Source: Marivita sp041725935
GTDB lineage: Bacteria; Pseudomonadota; Alphaproteobacteria; Rhodobacterales; Rhodobacteraceae
Reading direction: 5' to 3'
Assembly: GCA_041725935.1 (NCBI GenBank)
Contig: JBGRQD010000011.1
Coordinates: 62,001-126,000, forward strand
Length of the DNA: 64,000 bases
The notes under the pieces are model-generated. The model searched no databases. It worked only from the letters and a program-made list of their open reading frames with translations, and had not been told where the DNA came from. A program made the translations under genes and the position numbers. Every line of letters begins with the position of its first letter. Position 1 is the stretch's first letter. This document shows positions 34,512 to 43,226 of the stretch, one piece after another.

Positions 34512-34999
34512 GGATTTACGGCGTCACGGGCTGGAAGAACGCCGGAAAGACCGGGCTGATGGAGCGGTTGGTGACCGAGATCACCGGGCGGGGGATCACC
34601 GTTTCTACGGTCAAGCACGCGCATCATACGTTCGATGTGGATCATCCGGGCAAGGACAGCCACCGCCACCGCGTTGCGGGCGCGACCGAGGTGCTTCTGG
34701 CGTCGCGCAACCGCTTCGCACTCATGCACGAATTGCGGGACGAAGAGGAACCGACGCTGGACGCGCTGCTGTCCAAGTTGATGCCCGTTGATCTGGTGCT
34801 GGTCGAAGGTTACAAGCGCGACCGTCACCCCAAGGTCGAGGCGTTCCGCGCTGAGACCGGAAATGAATTGATCGCACCCGGTGATCCGACCATCCGTGCT
34901 GTTGCGAGCGATACGGAGCTTGAGCTGGACCGGCCGGTTTTTGATCTGAACGACACCAAAACGATCGCCGATTTCATCCTGTCCGAGGTGGGGCTTTGA
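34508..34999 (+). CDS. mobB: Molybdopterin-guanine dinucleotide biosynthesis protein MobB
   Basis: The 163-residue P-loop GTPase has Walker A in GWKNAGKTGL (residues 8-17), HAHHTFDVDHPGKDSHRH near 38-56 and VLVEGYKRDRHPKVE. It is thought to assist MobA in MGD formation. The start overlaps mobA and the stop overlaps the TTG start of the next gene, so translation is coupled along the operon. Confidence 0.94.
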   Translation: MRIYGVTGWKNAGKTGLMERLVTEITGRGITVSTVKHAHHTFDVDHPGKDSHRHRVAGATEVLLASRNRFALMHELRDEEEPTLDALLSKLMPVDLVLVEGYKRDRHPKVEAFRAETGNELIAPGDPTIRAVASDTELELDRPVFDLNDTKTIADFILSEVGL

Positions 35000-37113
35000 C
35001 CGGATTCGACACGATTGCGATTGTTGACTGGTCTGCGGGAAAACGTGCGCCCGCGCGCCCGACGAAAGACGCGATCTGGATCGGGGTGACACGCAGCGGC
35101 GAAGATCAGGAACCGGTCTATTGCCGGTCGCGGATCGAGGCTGAAGCGTGGTTGACTGCGTTCATCGACGCAGAGGCGGAGGCGGGCAAGCGGGTGTTGA
35201 TCGGGTTCGATTTTCCCTTTGGTTATCCACGCCGCTTTGTCCGACATGTCACGGGTTCGGACGATCCGCTTGTGTTCTGGGACTGGCTCGAGGCGCGGAT
35301 CACCGACAGCGCGGCGGGCGAGAACAACCGCTTTGAGGTCGCGTCCGAGATCAATGGCCTGTTCGACGGGCCGGGGCCTTTCTGGGGCAAGCCGAGTGAA
35401 AACGGCTATCCGGATGTGCCGTATCGCAAGACCGGGATCAGCTATGACATCTGCGTGGAACGGCGCGCCTGTGATCTGGCGGCGAAGGCGTCGTCGTCCT
35501 GTTTTCAACTCTTCTTTAACCCGACTGTGGGAAGTCAGGCCTTGATGGGGCTGCCCATGCTCGCCCGGTTGCGGCAGCGTGCGGGTGTGGCGGTCTGGCC
35601 CTTTCAGGACTGGGCAGATGCGCAGACCGTCCTTGTCGAGATTTGGCCGGGGTTGATTGAACCGGCCGTAAAGGATGTGGAGGGCAACGAGATCAGAGAT
35701 GCCGCGCAGGTGCGGCTTTTGGCGCTGGCCTTGGCGCGTTTGGGCCAGAAACGGTTGAACGCGCTGCTAAAAGATGTCGGCCCCGCCGCACAGGAGGAGG
35801 CATGGATTCTTGGAACCGGACACAGTGAAGAACTGATTGCGGCGGCGCGGAGTCAGGTTGCGCTGACGCCGCCACCCCTGCGCAACGATTGTTTCGCTCT
35901 GCCCGCCGGAGTGGATTGGACGCCGGTTGATGACGCCCTCGCTTTGCTGCGCGACCGGATGACGCCTGTGGTCGGTGTTGAACGCGTGCCGCTGATGCAG
36001 GGGGCCGGGCGGGTTCTGGCCGTGGATCTCGTGGCGAAACGGTCGAACCCGCCGCATCCGAACACGGCGGTGGATGGGTACGGTTTTGCCGGTGCCGCGA
36101 TAGACGATGGGCCGCAGGTCTTGCCGCTGCTGGATGGCCGTGCAGCTGCGGGTGCGCCCTTTGCCGGGACGGTGCCCGAAGGTCACGCGATCCGCGTTCT
36201 GACCGGGGCCGATCTGCCCAATGGTGTGGACACCGTTGTTCTGGATGAAGATGTGCGTGTCGGTAACGGGCATGTCGCCTTTCACGGACCGCTGAAGCGC
36301 GGAGCGAACACGCGCAAGGCCGGTGAGGATGTGACGGGTGGTGATGTCGCGCTGACCGCCGGTCGCGTTCTGACACCCGCGGATTTGGCGCTGGCGGCTG
36401 CGGTCGGGCAAGGCACGCTGGAGGTGCGCAAGCGGCTGCGCGTGGCGGTTCTGTCCACCGGGGACGAGATCGTGGAGCCGGGAAGCGATGCTGCGGACGG
36501 GCAGATTTACGACGCCAACCGACCTATGCTTTTGAGCCTCTGCGCGCGTTTCGGGTTCGAAATTGTCGATATGGGCCGTGCGCGGGATGATCGGGATGGG
36601 GTGCGTAGCGCGCTTGATGCCGCGGCGGCACGGGCCGATGTGATCCTGACTTCGGGCGGCGCGTCTGCGGGGGACGAAGACCATATTTCGGCGCTCTTGC
36701 GCGAGACCGGCGCGATGCAGGAATGGCGCATCGCCTTGAAACCGGGACGGCCGCTGGCACTGGCTTTGTGGCAGGGCGTGCCGGTCTTTGGCCTGCCGGG
36801 CAACCCCGTAGCGGCGCTGGTCTGCACGCTGATCTTCGCGCGACCGGCGATGGGCGCTCTGTCGGGTGCGGGGTGGTTCGAGCCGCAGGGATTCACGCTG
36901 CCCGCCGCGTTCGAGAAGCGCAAGAAACCGGGGCGGCGCGAATACCTGCGCGCGCGCATTCGCGATGGTCAGGCGGAGGTGTTCAAATCCGAAGGCTCCG
37001 GGCGGATCAGCGGGCTGAGCTGGGCCGAGGGGCTGGTCGAATTGCCGGACGGCGCAATGCATGTACAACCGGGTGACCCGGTGCGCTATATCCCGTTTTC
37101 GTCTTTCGGATAG
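34996..37113 (+). CDS. moeA: Fusion: N-terminal RNase H-like/DUF429-type domain + molybdopterin molybdotransferase (MoeA)
   Basis: The 705-residue protein starts at a TTG that overlaps the mobB stop (TTGA). Residues about 305-705 are a full MoeA, which inserts molybdate into adenylylated molybdopterin: HPNTAVDGYGF, LSTGDEIVEPG, TSGGASAGDEDH and LPGNPVAAL are all present. Residues 1-295 form an additional domain beginning FDTIAIVDWSAGKRAP, with IGFDFPFGYP and GPGPFWGKP. The acidic strand motifs VDWS and FDFPFG resemble the DUF429/RNase H-like fold. Its role is unknown; I recall stand-alone versions next to mob genes in related species. Fused, it may act in cofactor insertion or regulation. Confidence 0.88.
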   Translation: MTGFDTIAIVDWSAGKRAPARPTKDAIWIGVTRSGEDQEPVYCRSRIEAEAWLTAFIDAEAEAGKRVLIGFDFPFGYPRRFVRHVTGSDDPLVFWDWLEARITDSAAGENNRFEVASEINGLFDGPGPFWGKPSENGYPDVPYRKTGISYDICVERRACDLAAKASSSCFQLFFNPTVGSQALMGLPMLARLRQRAGVAVWPFQDWADAQTVLVEIWPGLIEPAVKDVEGNEIRDAAQVRLLALALARLGQKRLNALLKDVGPAAQEEAWILGTGHSEELIAAARSQVALTPPPLRNDCFALPAGVDWTPVDDALALLRDRMTPVVGVERVPLMQGAGRVLAVDLVAKRSNPPHPNTAVDGYGFAGAAIDDGPQVLPLLDGRAAAGAPFAGTVPEGHAIRVLTGADLPNGVDTVVLDEDVRVGNGHVAFHGPLKRGANTRKAGEDVTGGDVALTAGRVLTPADLALAAAVGQGTLEVRKRLRVAVLSTGDEIVEPGSDAADGQIYDANRPMLLSLCARFGFEIVDMGRARDDRDGVRSALDAAAARADVILTSGGASAGDEDHISALLRETGAMQEWRIALKPGRPLALALWQGVPVFGLPGNPVAALVCTLIFARPAMGALSGAGWFEPQGFTLPAAFEKRKKPGRREYLRARIRDGQAEVFKSEGSGRISGLSWAEGLVELPDGAMHVQPGDPVRYIPFSSFG

Positions 37114-37124
37114 ATGCCACGCTG

Positions 37125-37173
37125 AGATTTTTCGTACGAAAAATCTAAGGGCCTTCCCAATAAATACTGGGAA
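37125..37173. terminator. 22-bp loop-free palindrome and hairpin after moeA
   Basis: A perfect 22-bp palindrome (37125-37146, centre TTCGT|ACGAA) starts 12 bp after the moeA stop. It is followed by an inverted repeat TTCCCA / TGGGAA (37154-37173, 8-nt loop). They lie between convergent genes. The palindrome shares the TTCGTACGAA core with the one at 55365-55388. Confidence 0.6.
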
Positions 37174-37190
37174 ATCATTAACAAACCCAC

Positions 37191-38198
37191 TTAATCGAAC
37201 GTTCCCGTGACGCGACCGAGCAGCATGAACGCCCGCGCGGTGCGCGTGCCGGCCAGATCGGAAATCTCGGCATCACTCGCGGTGCTTTCGAACCGGGCAA
37301 AGCCCTTGTCGAACAGGCGCAGGAAATGATGCGCCGCATCGCGAAAAATCGGGTCCTGCTTCATCCGTCCCGCCGTCAGCGCCAGTGACGACCGGTCCCT
37401 CACACCGCCCAGCGCCGCAATTGTCCGACCGCGTTCGCCCTTGGCAAAACGCCGCCACATTTCCGGCCGTGCCATGTCGGGCCGCAGATCATCCATGTAA
37501 ATGCCGTCTTGGCTCAGCAGGGTCAGGACGTCCTGGGCAGCCTGCACCAATTGCGCCGAAGGTCGATCCTTCAGCGCGCGGCGCAGGGCAGCGAAGCCTT
37601 CCTGATCATCGGCAGTTTCAGGGAAATGCAGCGCGCGGATGAAATCGGGATTGGACAGGGGTGGATGCAGCGCTTCGGCCGGAGTGCCAAGGGCCAGCGT
37701 CGGTTGATCCCCGGTCTCGAGGTCCGGCGCACCGGCCTGCACGGCGATCTGCGCGGCGCGGGTCGATGTGAACATCGCCAGCGTGGTCTCGGCCTTTTTC
37801 TGCAGATCGGCGATTTCCTCGAGCTTCTTGACGATCGATGGGTGCGGCGGCTGATCGCGGCCGCCCGCCTGGCTCTGGGTGATGTAGGCGTGTCGGATCG
37901 CGTCGATTGCGGTCTGCAGGCGGGCGCTTTCCTCGCGCATGATGCGGGAGGACCGAGCGCCGACGGCGGCGACCCAGATCATGCCGACGGGAAAGAAAAT
38001 CACCATCATCGTCAGCAGGAACCGCAGTCCATCCGCTCCGTCATTGCCGGAAAAAAGGAAAAACGCGGCCGAAATGACAAGCCAGATCACGCTGAGCCCA
38101 GCGGCGGTCAGTTCGATCCCGCTGAGCCCGCGCGTGGTTTCGCCGGGCCGGGACTGGATCGCGCTGGGGATCGGGCGGGCGTCTTTTGGCTGTGTCAT
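37191..38198 (-). CDS. Inner-membrane protein with two transmembrane segments, function unknown
   Basis: The 335-residue protein has two adjacent hydrophobic segments (about 35-50 and 60-78). A coiled-coil-prone stretch follows (about 85-150) with KKLEEIADLQKKAET, then a helical cytosolic domain with YMDDLRPDMARPEMWRRFAKGERG near 245. I recognise no catalytic motif. ATG 38198 was chosen; ATG 38216, which overlaps the greA stop in the arrangement TGATG, would add six residues and suggests coupling to greA. The final LGRVTGTF is a typical end of this Rhodobacterales family, as I recall it. Confidence 0.74.
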   Translation of the reverse strand: MTQPKDARPIPSAIQSRPGETTRGLSGIELTAAGLSVIWLVISAAFFLFSGNDGADGLRFLLTMMVIFFPVGMIWVAAVGARSSRIMREESARLQTAIDAIRHAYITQSQAGGRDQPPHPSIVKKLEEIADLQKKAETTLAMFTSTRAAQIAVQAGAPDLETGDQPTLALGTPAEALHPPLSNPDFIRALHFPETADDQEGFAALRRALKDRPSAQLVQAAQDVLTLLSQDGIYMDDLRPDMARPEMWRRFAKGERGRTIAALGGVRDRSSLALTAGRMKQDPIFRDAAHHFLRLFDKGFARFESTASDAEISDLAGTRTARAFMLLGRVTGTFD

Positions 38199-38215
38199 GG
38201 CGGGGGACCGACCCA

Positions 38216-38686
38216 TCAGATGTATTCGATTTTCAGCACTTCATAGGATTTGTCACCGCCCGGCGTGCGCACTTCGACGCTGTCGCCTTCGTCCTTGCCG
38301 ATCAAAGCGCGGGCGATAGGTGACTTGATGTTGAGCAAGCCTTTTTCGATGTTGGCCTCGTGTTCACCCACGATCTGCCAAGTTTTTTCTTCGTCCGTGT
38401 CCTCGTCCACCAGCGTGACCGTGGCCCCGAACTTGATCGGACCGGACAGCTTGGTGGGGTCGATCACCTCGACAAGGCTCAGCACACCCTCGAGTTCCTT
38501 GATCCGACCCTCGATAAAGCCCTGCTTTTCGCGTGCGGAGTGGTATTCCGCGTTTTCCTTCAGGTCGCCCAGTTCGCGCGCCTCGGCAATCGCCTGGATC
38601 ACGGCGGGGCGCTCGGAGGATTTGAGCGTTTTCAATTCGGCTTCCAGCGCGGCGTGTCCCGCGCGGGTCATCGGTAGCTTTTCCAT
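38216..38686 (-). CDS. greA: Transcription elongation factor GreA
   Basis: The 156-residue factor rescues backtracked RNA polymerase by stimulating transcript cleavage. The N-terminal coiled coil carries ELGDLKENAEYHSAREKQ, with the conserved D..EN tip residues, and the C-terminal FKBP-like domain ends SYEVLKIEYI. MEKLPMT is the standard start; the frame extends upstream to 38839 without support. It precedes the membrane protein gene, with overlapping start/stop. Confidence 0.96.
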   Translation of the reverse strand: MEKLPMTRAGHAALEAELKTLKSSERPAVIQAIAEARELGDLKENAEYHSAREKQGFIEGRIKELEGVLSLVEVIDPTKLSGPIKFGATVTLVDEDTDEEKTWQIVGEHEANIEKGLLNIKSPIARALIGKDEGDSVEVRTPGGDKSYEVLKIEYI

Positions 38687-38961
38687 GGGACGGTTCCCTC
38701 TTGGTCGGCAGAGCAAAAAACTCTGGCGCCTGTTCACTTTGGCGCGGTCTAAACATGTCACTAGCGTTGGTGCAACAGTGCCCCGACCTGTTGGAGAAAC
38801 GCAAGAGCCCTTGCATCTTCTCGGCAGGGGCCGGCGCATGAAAAGGCGGCAATTCCCCCGTCAGCCGGGGTGTAACGCGGTGTCGCAATTGACCAGGGCA
38901 GAGCGGCGGGTTACGTCACCGTGCAGATTTTCGACAGGTGACTTTCAGGAAAGAGCCCGAC

Positions 38962-40611
38962 ATGAGCGAACACATGCGCGAAGCGATGGAATACGACGTT
39001 GTCATCGTCGGCGCAGGCCCTGCAGGCCTGTCCGCCGCGATCCGGTTGAAACAGTTGGACGCAGACCTGAACGTTGTGGTTCTTGAAAAGGGCTCCGAGG
39101 TTGGCGCGCATATTTTGTCGGGCGCGGTGCTTGATCCCTCCGGTCTCGATGCGCTGATCCCCGATTGGAAGGACAAGGGCGCGCCGCTCAACGTGCCGGT
39201 GACCGAGGACCGGTTCTACCTGCTGGGCGAGGCGGGCAAGGTCCGCATCCCCAACTGGCCGATGCCGCCGCTGATGAACAACCACGGCAATTACATCGTG
39301 TCGATGGGCAATGTCTGCCGCTGGATGGCCGAACAGGCCGAGGAATTGGGCGTCGAGGTTTTTCCGGGCATGTCCTGCACCGAGATCGTCTACGGCGACA
39401 ATGGCGAAGTCAAAGGTGTGGTCGCGGGCGAATTCGGTCGCCAGTCCGATGGCACGCCGGGTCCCGGGTATGAGCCGGGGATGGAGCTGCTGGGAAAGTA
39501 CGTGTTCCTGAGCGAAGGCGTGCGCGGAAACCTTGCCAAGGAAGTCATCGAGAAATTCGATCTTTCGAAAGGCAAGGAACCGCAGAAATTCGGCCTTGGC
39601 ATGAAGGAAATCTGGGAGATCGACCCCGAGAAGCACAAGGCCGGGTCTGTCACCCACACGATGGGCTGGCCGCTTGGCAGCAACGCAGGCGGCGGGTCGT
39701 TCATTTACCACCTCGACAACAATCAGGTTTATGTCGGCTTTGTCGTGCACCTGAACTACGAAAACCCGCATCTTTATCCCTACATGGAATTCCAGCGCTT
39801 CAAGCACCACCCGATGGTGGCCGAGCTGCTCAAGGGCGGCAAGCGCGTGGCTTACGGAGCGCGGGCGATTTCGGAAGGCGGGTATCAGTCGATGCCCAAG
39901 ATGGTGGCGCCCGGTGTGGCGCTGCTGGGCTGTTCGGTGGGCATGGTCAACGTGCCCCGCATCAAGGGCAATCACAATGCGATGCTGTCGGGCAAGGCTG
40001 CGGCCGAAGCCGCCTATGCCGCCATTCAGGACGGGCGCGCGTCGGACGAGCTGACTGCCTACGAAACCGAAGTACGCGAGGGCGCGATTGGCACCGACCT
40101 CAAGAAGGTGCGCAACGTCAAACCGCTTTGGTCCAAGCGCGGGCTTCTGGCCTCGCTGACCGTCGGTGGTTTCGACATGTGGACCAACACGCTGGGCTTT
40201 TCGCTGCTGGGCACGTTGGGCCACGGCAAGACCGACGCCGAAGCCACGGGTGAGGCGAAGAACTTCAAGCCGATCGACTACCCCAAGCCGGATGGCAAGC
40301 TGTCTTTCGATCGCCTGACCAACGTGTCATTTGCGGCGACGAACCATGAGGAAAGTCAGCCGCCGCATCTCAAGCTTAAGGACCCGTCGATTCCCGTGGC
40401 AGTTAATCTGCCGAAATATGGCGGGCCCTCAGCGCGGTATTGCCCCGCGGGTGTCTATGAATTCATCAAAGATGAAAATGGCGATGACAAGTTCGTCATC
40501 AATTTCCAGAACTGCGTTCACTGCAAAACCTGCGATATCAAGGACCCGAGCCAGAATATCAACTGGACAGTGCCGCAGGGCGGGGACGGTCCGAACTACC
40601 CCAACATGTAA
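38962..40611 (+). CDS. Electron transfer flavoprotein-ubiquinone oxidoreductase
   Basis: The 549-residue monotopic membrane enzyme passes electrons from ETF, reduced by acyl-CoA and amino-acid dehydrogenases, to ubiquinone. The FAD-binding motif is VVIVGAGPAGLSAA at about 13-26. A 4Fe-4S cluster domain lies at the C-terminus with CPAGVYEF and NCVHCKTCDIKDP, followed by WTVPQGGDGP as in all family members. I chose ATG 38962 over GTG 38938 because of the AGGAAAG site. The 275-bp gap before it holds the promoters for this gene and greA. Confidence 0.96.
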   Translation: MSEHMREAMEYDVVIVGAGPAGLSAAIRLKQLDADLNVVVLEKGSEVGAHILSGAVLDPSGLDALIPDWKDKGAPLNVPVTEDRFYLLGEAGKVRIPNWPMPPLMNNHGNYIVSMGNVCRWMAEQAEELGVEVFPGMSCTEIVYGDNGEVKGVVAGEFGRQSDGTPGPGYEPGMELLGKYVFLSEGVRGNLAKEVIEKFDLSKGKEPQKFGLGMKEIWEIDPEKHKAGSVTHTMGWPLGSNAGGGSFIYHLDNNQVYVGFVVHLNYENPHLYPYMEFQRFKHHPMVAELLKGGKRVAYGARAISEGGYQSMPKMVAPGVALLGCSVGMVNVPRIKGNHNAMLSGKAAAEAAYAAIQDGRASDELTAYETEVREGAIGTDLKKVRNVKPLWSKRGLLASLTVGGFDMWTNTLGFSLLGTLGHGKTDAEATGEAKNFKPIDYPKPDGKLSFDRLTNVSFAATNHEESQPPHLKLKDPSIPVAVNLPKYGGPSARYCPAGVYEFIKDENGDDKFVINFQNCVHCKTCDIKDPSQNINWTVPQGGDGPNYPNM

Positions 40612-40617
40612 AGCGGC

Positions 40618-40641
40618 AAGGCCGGGCCAGTGCCCGGCCTT
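40618..40641 (+). terminator. Hairpin after ETF-QO gene
   Basis: Perfect 9-bp arms AAGGCCGGG / CCCGGCCTT with a 6-nt loop lie 6 bp after the stop. There is no T-run, so termination may be weak or the hairpin may stabilise the 3' end. Confidence 0.5.
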
Positions 40642-40711
40642 CTGCGTCGGTTGCGTGCGGTCCAGCGGCGCGCTACGCTTTGCAAAATTCACCTTTCTCA
40701 AGGAGAAGGAA

Positions 40712-42439
40712 ATGGCGCAGTCGAGCATGAAGCGGCTTTTGGGATCGGCAGCGGTGGCGCTTTGCCTGCTGTCACCGGGTGGTGCGATCGCCAGCAGCCT
40801 GTCGGGGAATTACCTGGCCGGGCGGCAAGCCAGCATTGACGGTGACATTCAGGCGGCGGCGACCTATTACGGACAGGCGGTCATGCGAGATCCGCAAAAT
40901 CCGTCGATCCTCGAACGTGCGGCGCTCGCTGAGATTTCTCTGGGCGACGTGGACCGTGCTGCAGCCCTTGCCACCAAGCTGGTGAATGACGGGCATCGCA
41001 GTCAGGTCGCGCATATGGCGATTGTCGCACAGCTGGCGGCCGCCGAGGAATACGCCGACCTCATTGCCCGGATCGACGATGACCGTGGTATTGGCCCTCT
41101 TGTGGATGGCCTGTTGGCCGCATGGTCGCAACTTGGCTTGGGTGACATGTCAGCGGCGCTTGTGCAGTTCGATGAACTGGCCACGGAACAGGGTCTGCGC
41201 AACTTTGCACTCTATCACAAGGCCCTCGCGCTGGCGTCGGTAGGCGATTTCGAAGGCGCTGCCAGTATTCTCGAAGATGCGGGCACAGGCGGGATGCAAC
41301 TGACGCGGCGGGGTGTGATGGCCCATGCTGTGGTTCTGAGCCAGCTGAACCGTACCGCCGATGCGCTGACCCTGATCGAGACCGCCTTTGGCAGTGACCT
41401 TGACCCCGGCCTGACCCAAATGCGCGACGCGCTCACGGCGGGCGAGGCGATTCCCTTTACCCATATCCGCAGCCCGCGCGATGGTCTGGCCGAGGTGTTC
41501 TACACCTTGGCCGCAGCGCTTGCGAGCGAGGCCAATGACGAATTCACGCTGCTCTACACGCGCATTGCGGAACATTTGCGGCCCGGCCACATCGACGCAA
41601 TTCTTCTGACGGCCAGCCTTCTGGACGAAATGGGCCAGTCCGATCTGGCGGTCAAAGCCTATGCCGAGGTGCCGCAGGACGATCCGGCCTTCCACGCCGC
41701 CGAGCTGGGTCGTGCCGCCGCGTTGCGCGATAGCGACAAGGTCGATGCCGCCGTCGAGGTTCTGCAACGTCTGGCCAAGACCCATGGGGATCAGCCCATC
41801 GTGCATTCGACGCTGGGCGACACGATGCGCCAGCTGGAACGCTACGAAGAGGCGATCACCGCTTACACCCAAGCGCTGAGCCTGTTCGAGGTGGAAACGC
41901 AGCGGCAGTGGTTCCTGCATTACGCGCGCGCCATCTGCTATGAACGGCTTGACCGCTGGGAGGAGGCCGAAGCTGATTTCCGTGCAGCCTTGGACCTGAA
42001 CCCGGAGCAGCCGCAGGTGCTCAACTATCTGGGCTATTCGCTGGTCGAAAAGCAGATCAAGCTGGACGAAGCGCTGGACATGATCGAACGCGCCGCCGCG
42101 GCCCGCCCCGACAGTGGCTATATCATCGACAGCCTCGGCTGGGTTCTGTACCGGCTTGGCCGCTATGACGAAGCGGTGGTGCACATGGAACGCGCGGCTG
42201 AACTGATGCCGGTCGATCCCATCGTGAACGACCATCTGGGCGACGTCTACTGGGCCGTTGGCCGCAAGACCGAGGCGCGGTTCCAGTGGCGTCGGGCGCT
42301 GTCCTTTGTGGTCTATGGCACGACCGCCGAAGATGTGGACGCCGACCGTATCCGTGCCAAACTGGAGGTCGGTCTGGATCAGGTGCTGGCCGAAGAAGGC
42401 GCGCCGCCATTGCAAGTGGCCAATGACAGCAGCGACTGA
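40712..42439 (+). CDS. TPR-repeat exported protein
   Basis: The 575-residue protein has a Sec signal (residues 1-27, ending GGAIAS). It is then made almost entirely of tetratricopeptide repeats, for example LGRAAALRDSDKVDAAVEVL, QLERYEEAITAYTQALSLFE and RLGRYDEAVVHMERAAELMP. AAGGAGAAGG precedes the ATG. TPR arrays mediate protein-protein contacts; the placement before ispE with a 17-bp coding overlap is conserved in Rhodobacterales as I recall. It could help assemble envelope complexes, but no partner is evident. Confidence 0.88.
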   Translation: MAQSSMKRLLGSAAVALCLLSPGGAIASSLSGNYLAGRQASIDGDIQAAATYYGQAVMRDPQNPSILERAALAEISLGDVDRAAALATKLVNDGHRSQVAHMAIVAQLAAAEEYADLIARIDDDRGIGPLVDGLLAAWSQLGLGDMSAALVQFDELATEQGLRNFALYHKALALASVGDFEGAASILEDAGTGGMQLTRRGVMAHAVVLSQLNRTADALTLIETAFGSDLDPGLTQMRDALTAGEAIPFTHIRSPRDGLAEVFYTLAAALASEANDEFTLLYTRIAEHLRPGHIDAILLTASLLDEMGQSDLAVKAYAEVPQDDPAFHAAELGRAAALRDSDKVDAAVEVLQRLAKTHGDQPIVHSTLGDTMRQLERYEEAITAYTQALSLFEVETQRQWFLHYARAICYERLDRWEEAEADFRAALDLNPEQPQVLNYLGYSLVEKQIKLDEALDMIERAAAARPDSGYIIDSLGWVLYRLGRYDEAVVHMERAAELMPVDPIVNDHLGDVYWAVGRKTEARFQWRRALSFVVYGTTAEDVDADRIRAKLEVGLDQVLAEEGAPPLQVANDSSD

Positions 42440-43226
42440 ATTCGCACCGGCCAAGATCAACTTGGCCCTGCATGTCACCGGTCAGCAGGCAAACGGGTAT
42501 CACCTGTTGGATTCGCTTGTGGTTTTTGCGGATGTGGGCGACGTTCTGTCGATCACTCCGGCAGACAGTATGTCCCTGACAGTGGACGGAACCTTCGCGA
42601 CCGGTGTCCCCAAGGACGCGCGCAACCTTGTCTGGAAAGCGCTGGAGCAGGCGGGCAGCACCGCGCGGATCACCTTGACTAAGAACCTGCCGCATGGGGC
42701 GGGGATCGGCGGTGGATCGTCTGATGCCGCAGCTGCGCTGCGTGCGGTCACGCGTCCTGATCTGGCTTTGGGTCTGGGGGCCGATGTGCCCGTGTGCCTG
42801 AACTCGCGTCCTCAGCGGATGCAGGGGGTCGGCGATGTCCTGAGCGATGTGCCGGACTGTCCGGCCTTCTGGCTGGTGCTGGTCAATCCCAAGGCGCATG
42901 TGCCGACGGTGGACGTGTTCAAGGCGCTGGCGACCAAGGACAATCCCGCGATGCAGCCTTTTCCGTCGGATGGGAATTGGCTGGCTTGGCTGGCCGCGCA
43001 ACGCAACGATCTGCAATCTCCTGCCGTGCACTTTGCCCCGGTGATCGCCGAGGCGCTGAGCGCGCTGGAGGATGCACTGCTGACGCGGATGTCGGGGTCA
43101 GGATCGACCTGTTTCGGAATTTATCCGGATCACGACGCCGCTCATGCCGCCGTGGCGCGGATAGCGAACGCAAACGCGGACTGGTGGGTCGTCGCGACAC
43201 GAACCGGTGGTGCCGCCCCTAGTTGA
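42423..43226 (+). CDS. ispE: 4-(cytidine 5'-diphospho)-2-C-methyl-D-erythritol kinase
   Basis: The 267-residue GHMP kinase phosphorylates CDP-ME in the non-mevalonate isoprenoid pathway. The N-terminal PAKINLALHVTG and the ATP loop LPHGAGIGGGSSDAA (89-103) are intact; the catalytic Asp121 is in GADVPV. MSGSGSTCFGIY is the C-terminal GHMP motif. The start lies 17 bp inside the end of the TPR gene. The stop overlaps the convergent polyprenyl synthase stop by 8 bp. Confidence 0.95.
   Translation: MTAATEFAPAKINLALHVTGQQANGYHLLDSLVVFADVGDVLSITPADSMSLTVDGTFATGVPKDARNLVWKALEQAGSTARITLTKNLPHGAGIGGGSSDAAAALRAVTRPDLALGLGADVPVCLNSRPQRMQGVGDVLSDVPDCPAFWLVLVNPKAHVPTVDVFKALATKDNPAMQPFPSDGNWLAWLAAQRNDLQSPAVHFAPVIAEALSALEDALLTRMSGSGSTCFGIYPDHDAAHAAVARIANANADWWVVATRTGGAAPS

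Noticed and set aside
35767..37068. 433-codon frame antisense to the moeA fusion
   Set aside because: Arg/His/Gln-rich, without domains; a shadow of MoeA.
41150..42478. 442-codon frame antisense to the TPR gene
   Set aside because: Shadow frame; the TPR protein has a signal peptide, a strong ribosome binding site and clear repeats.
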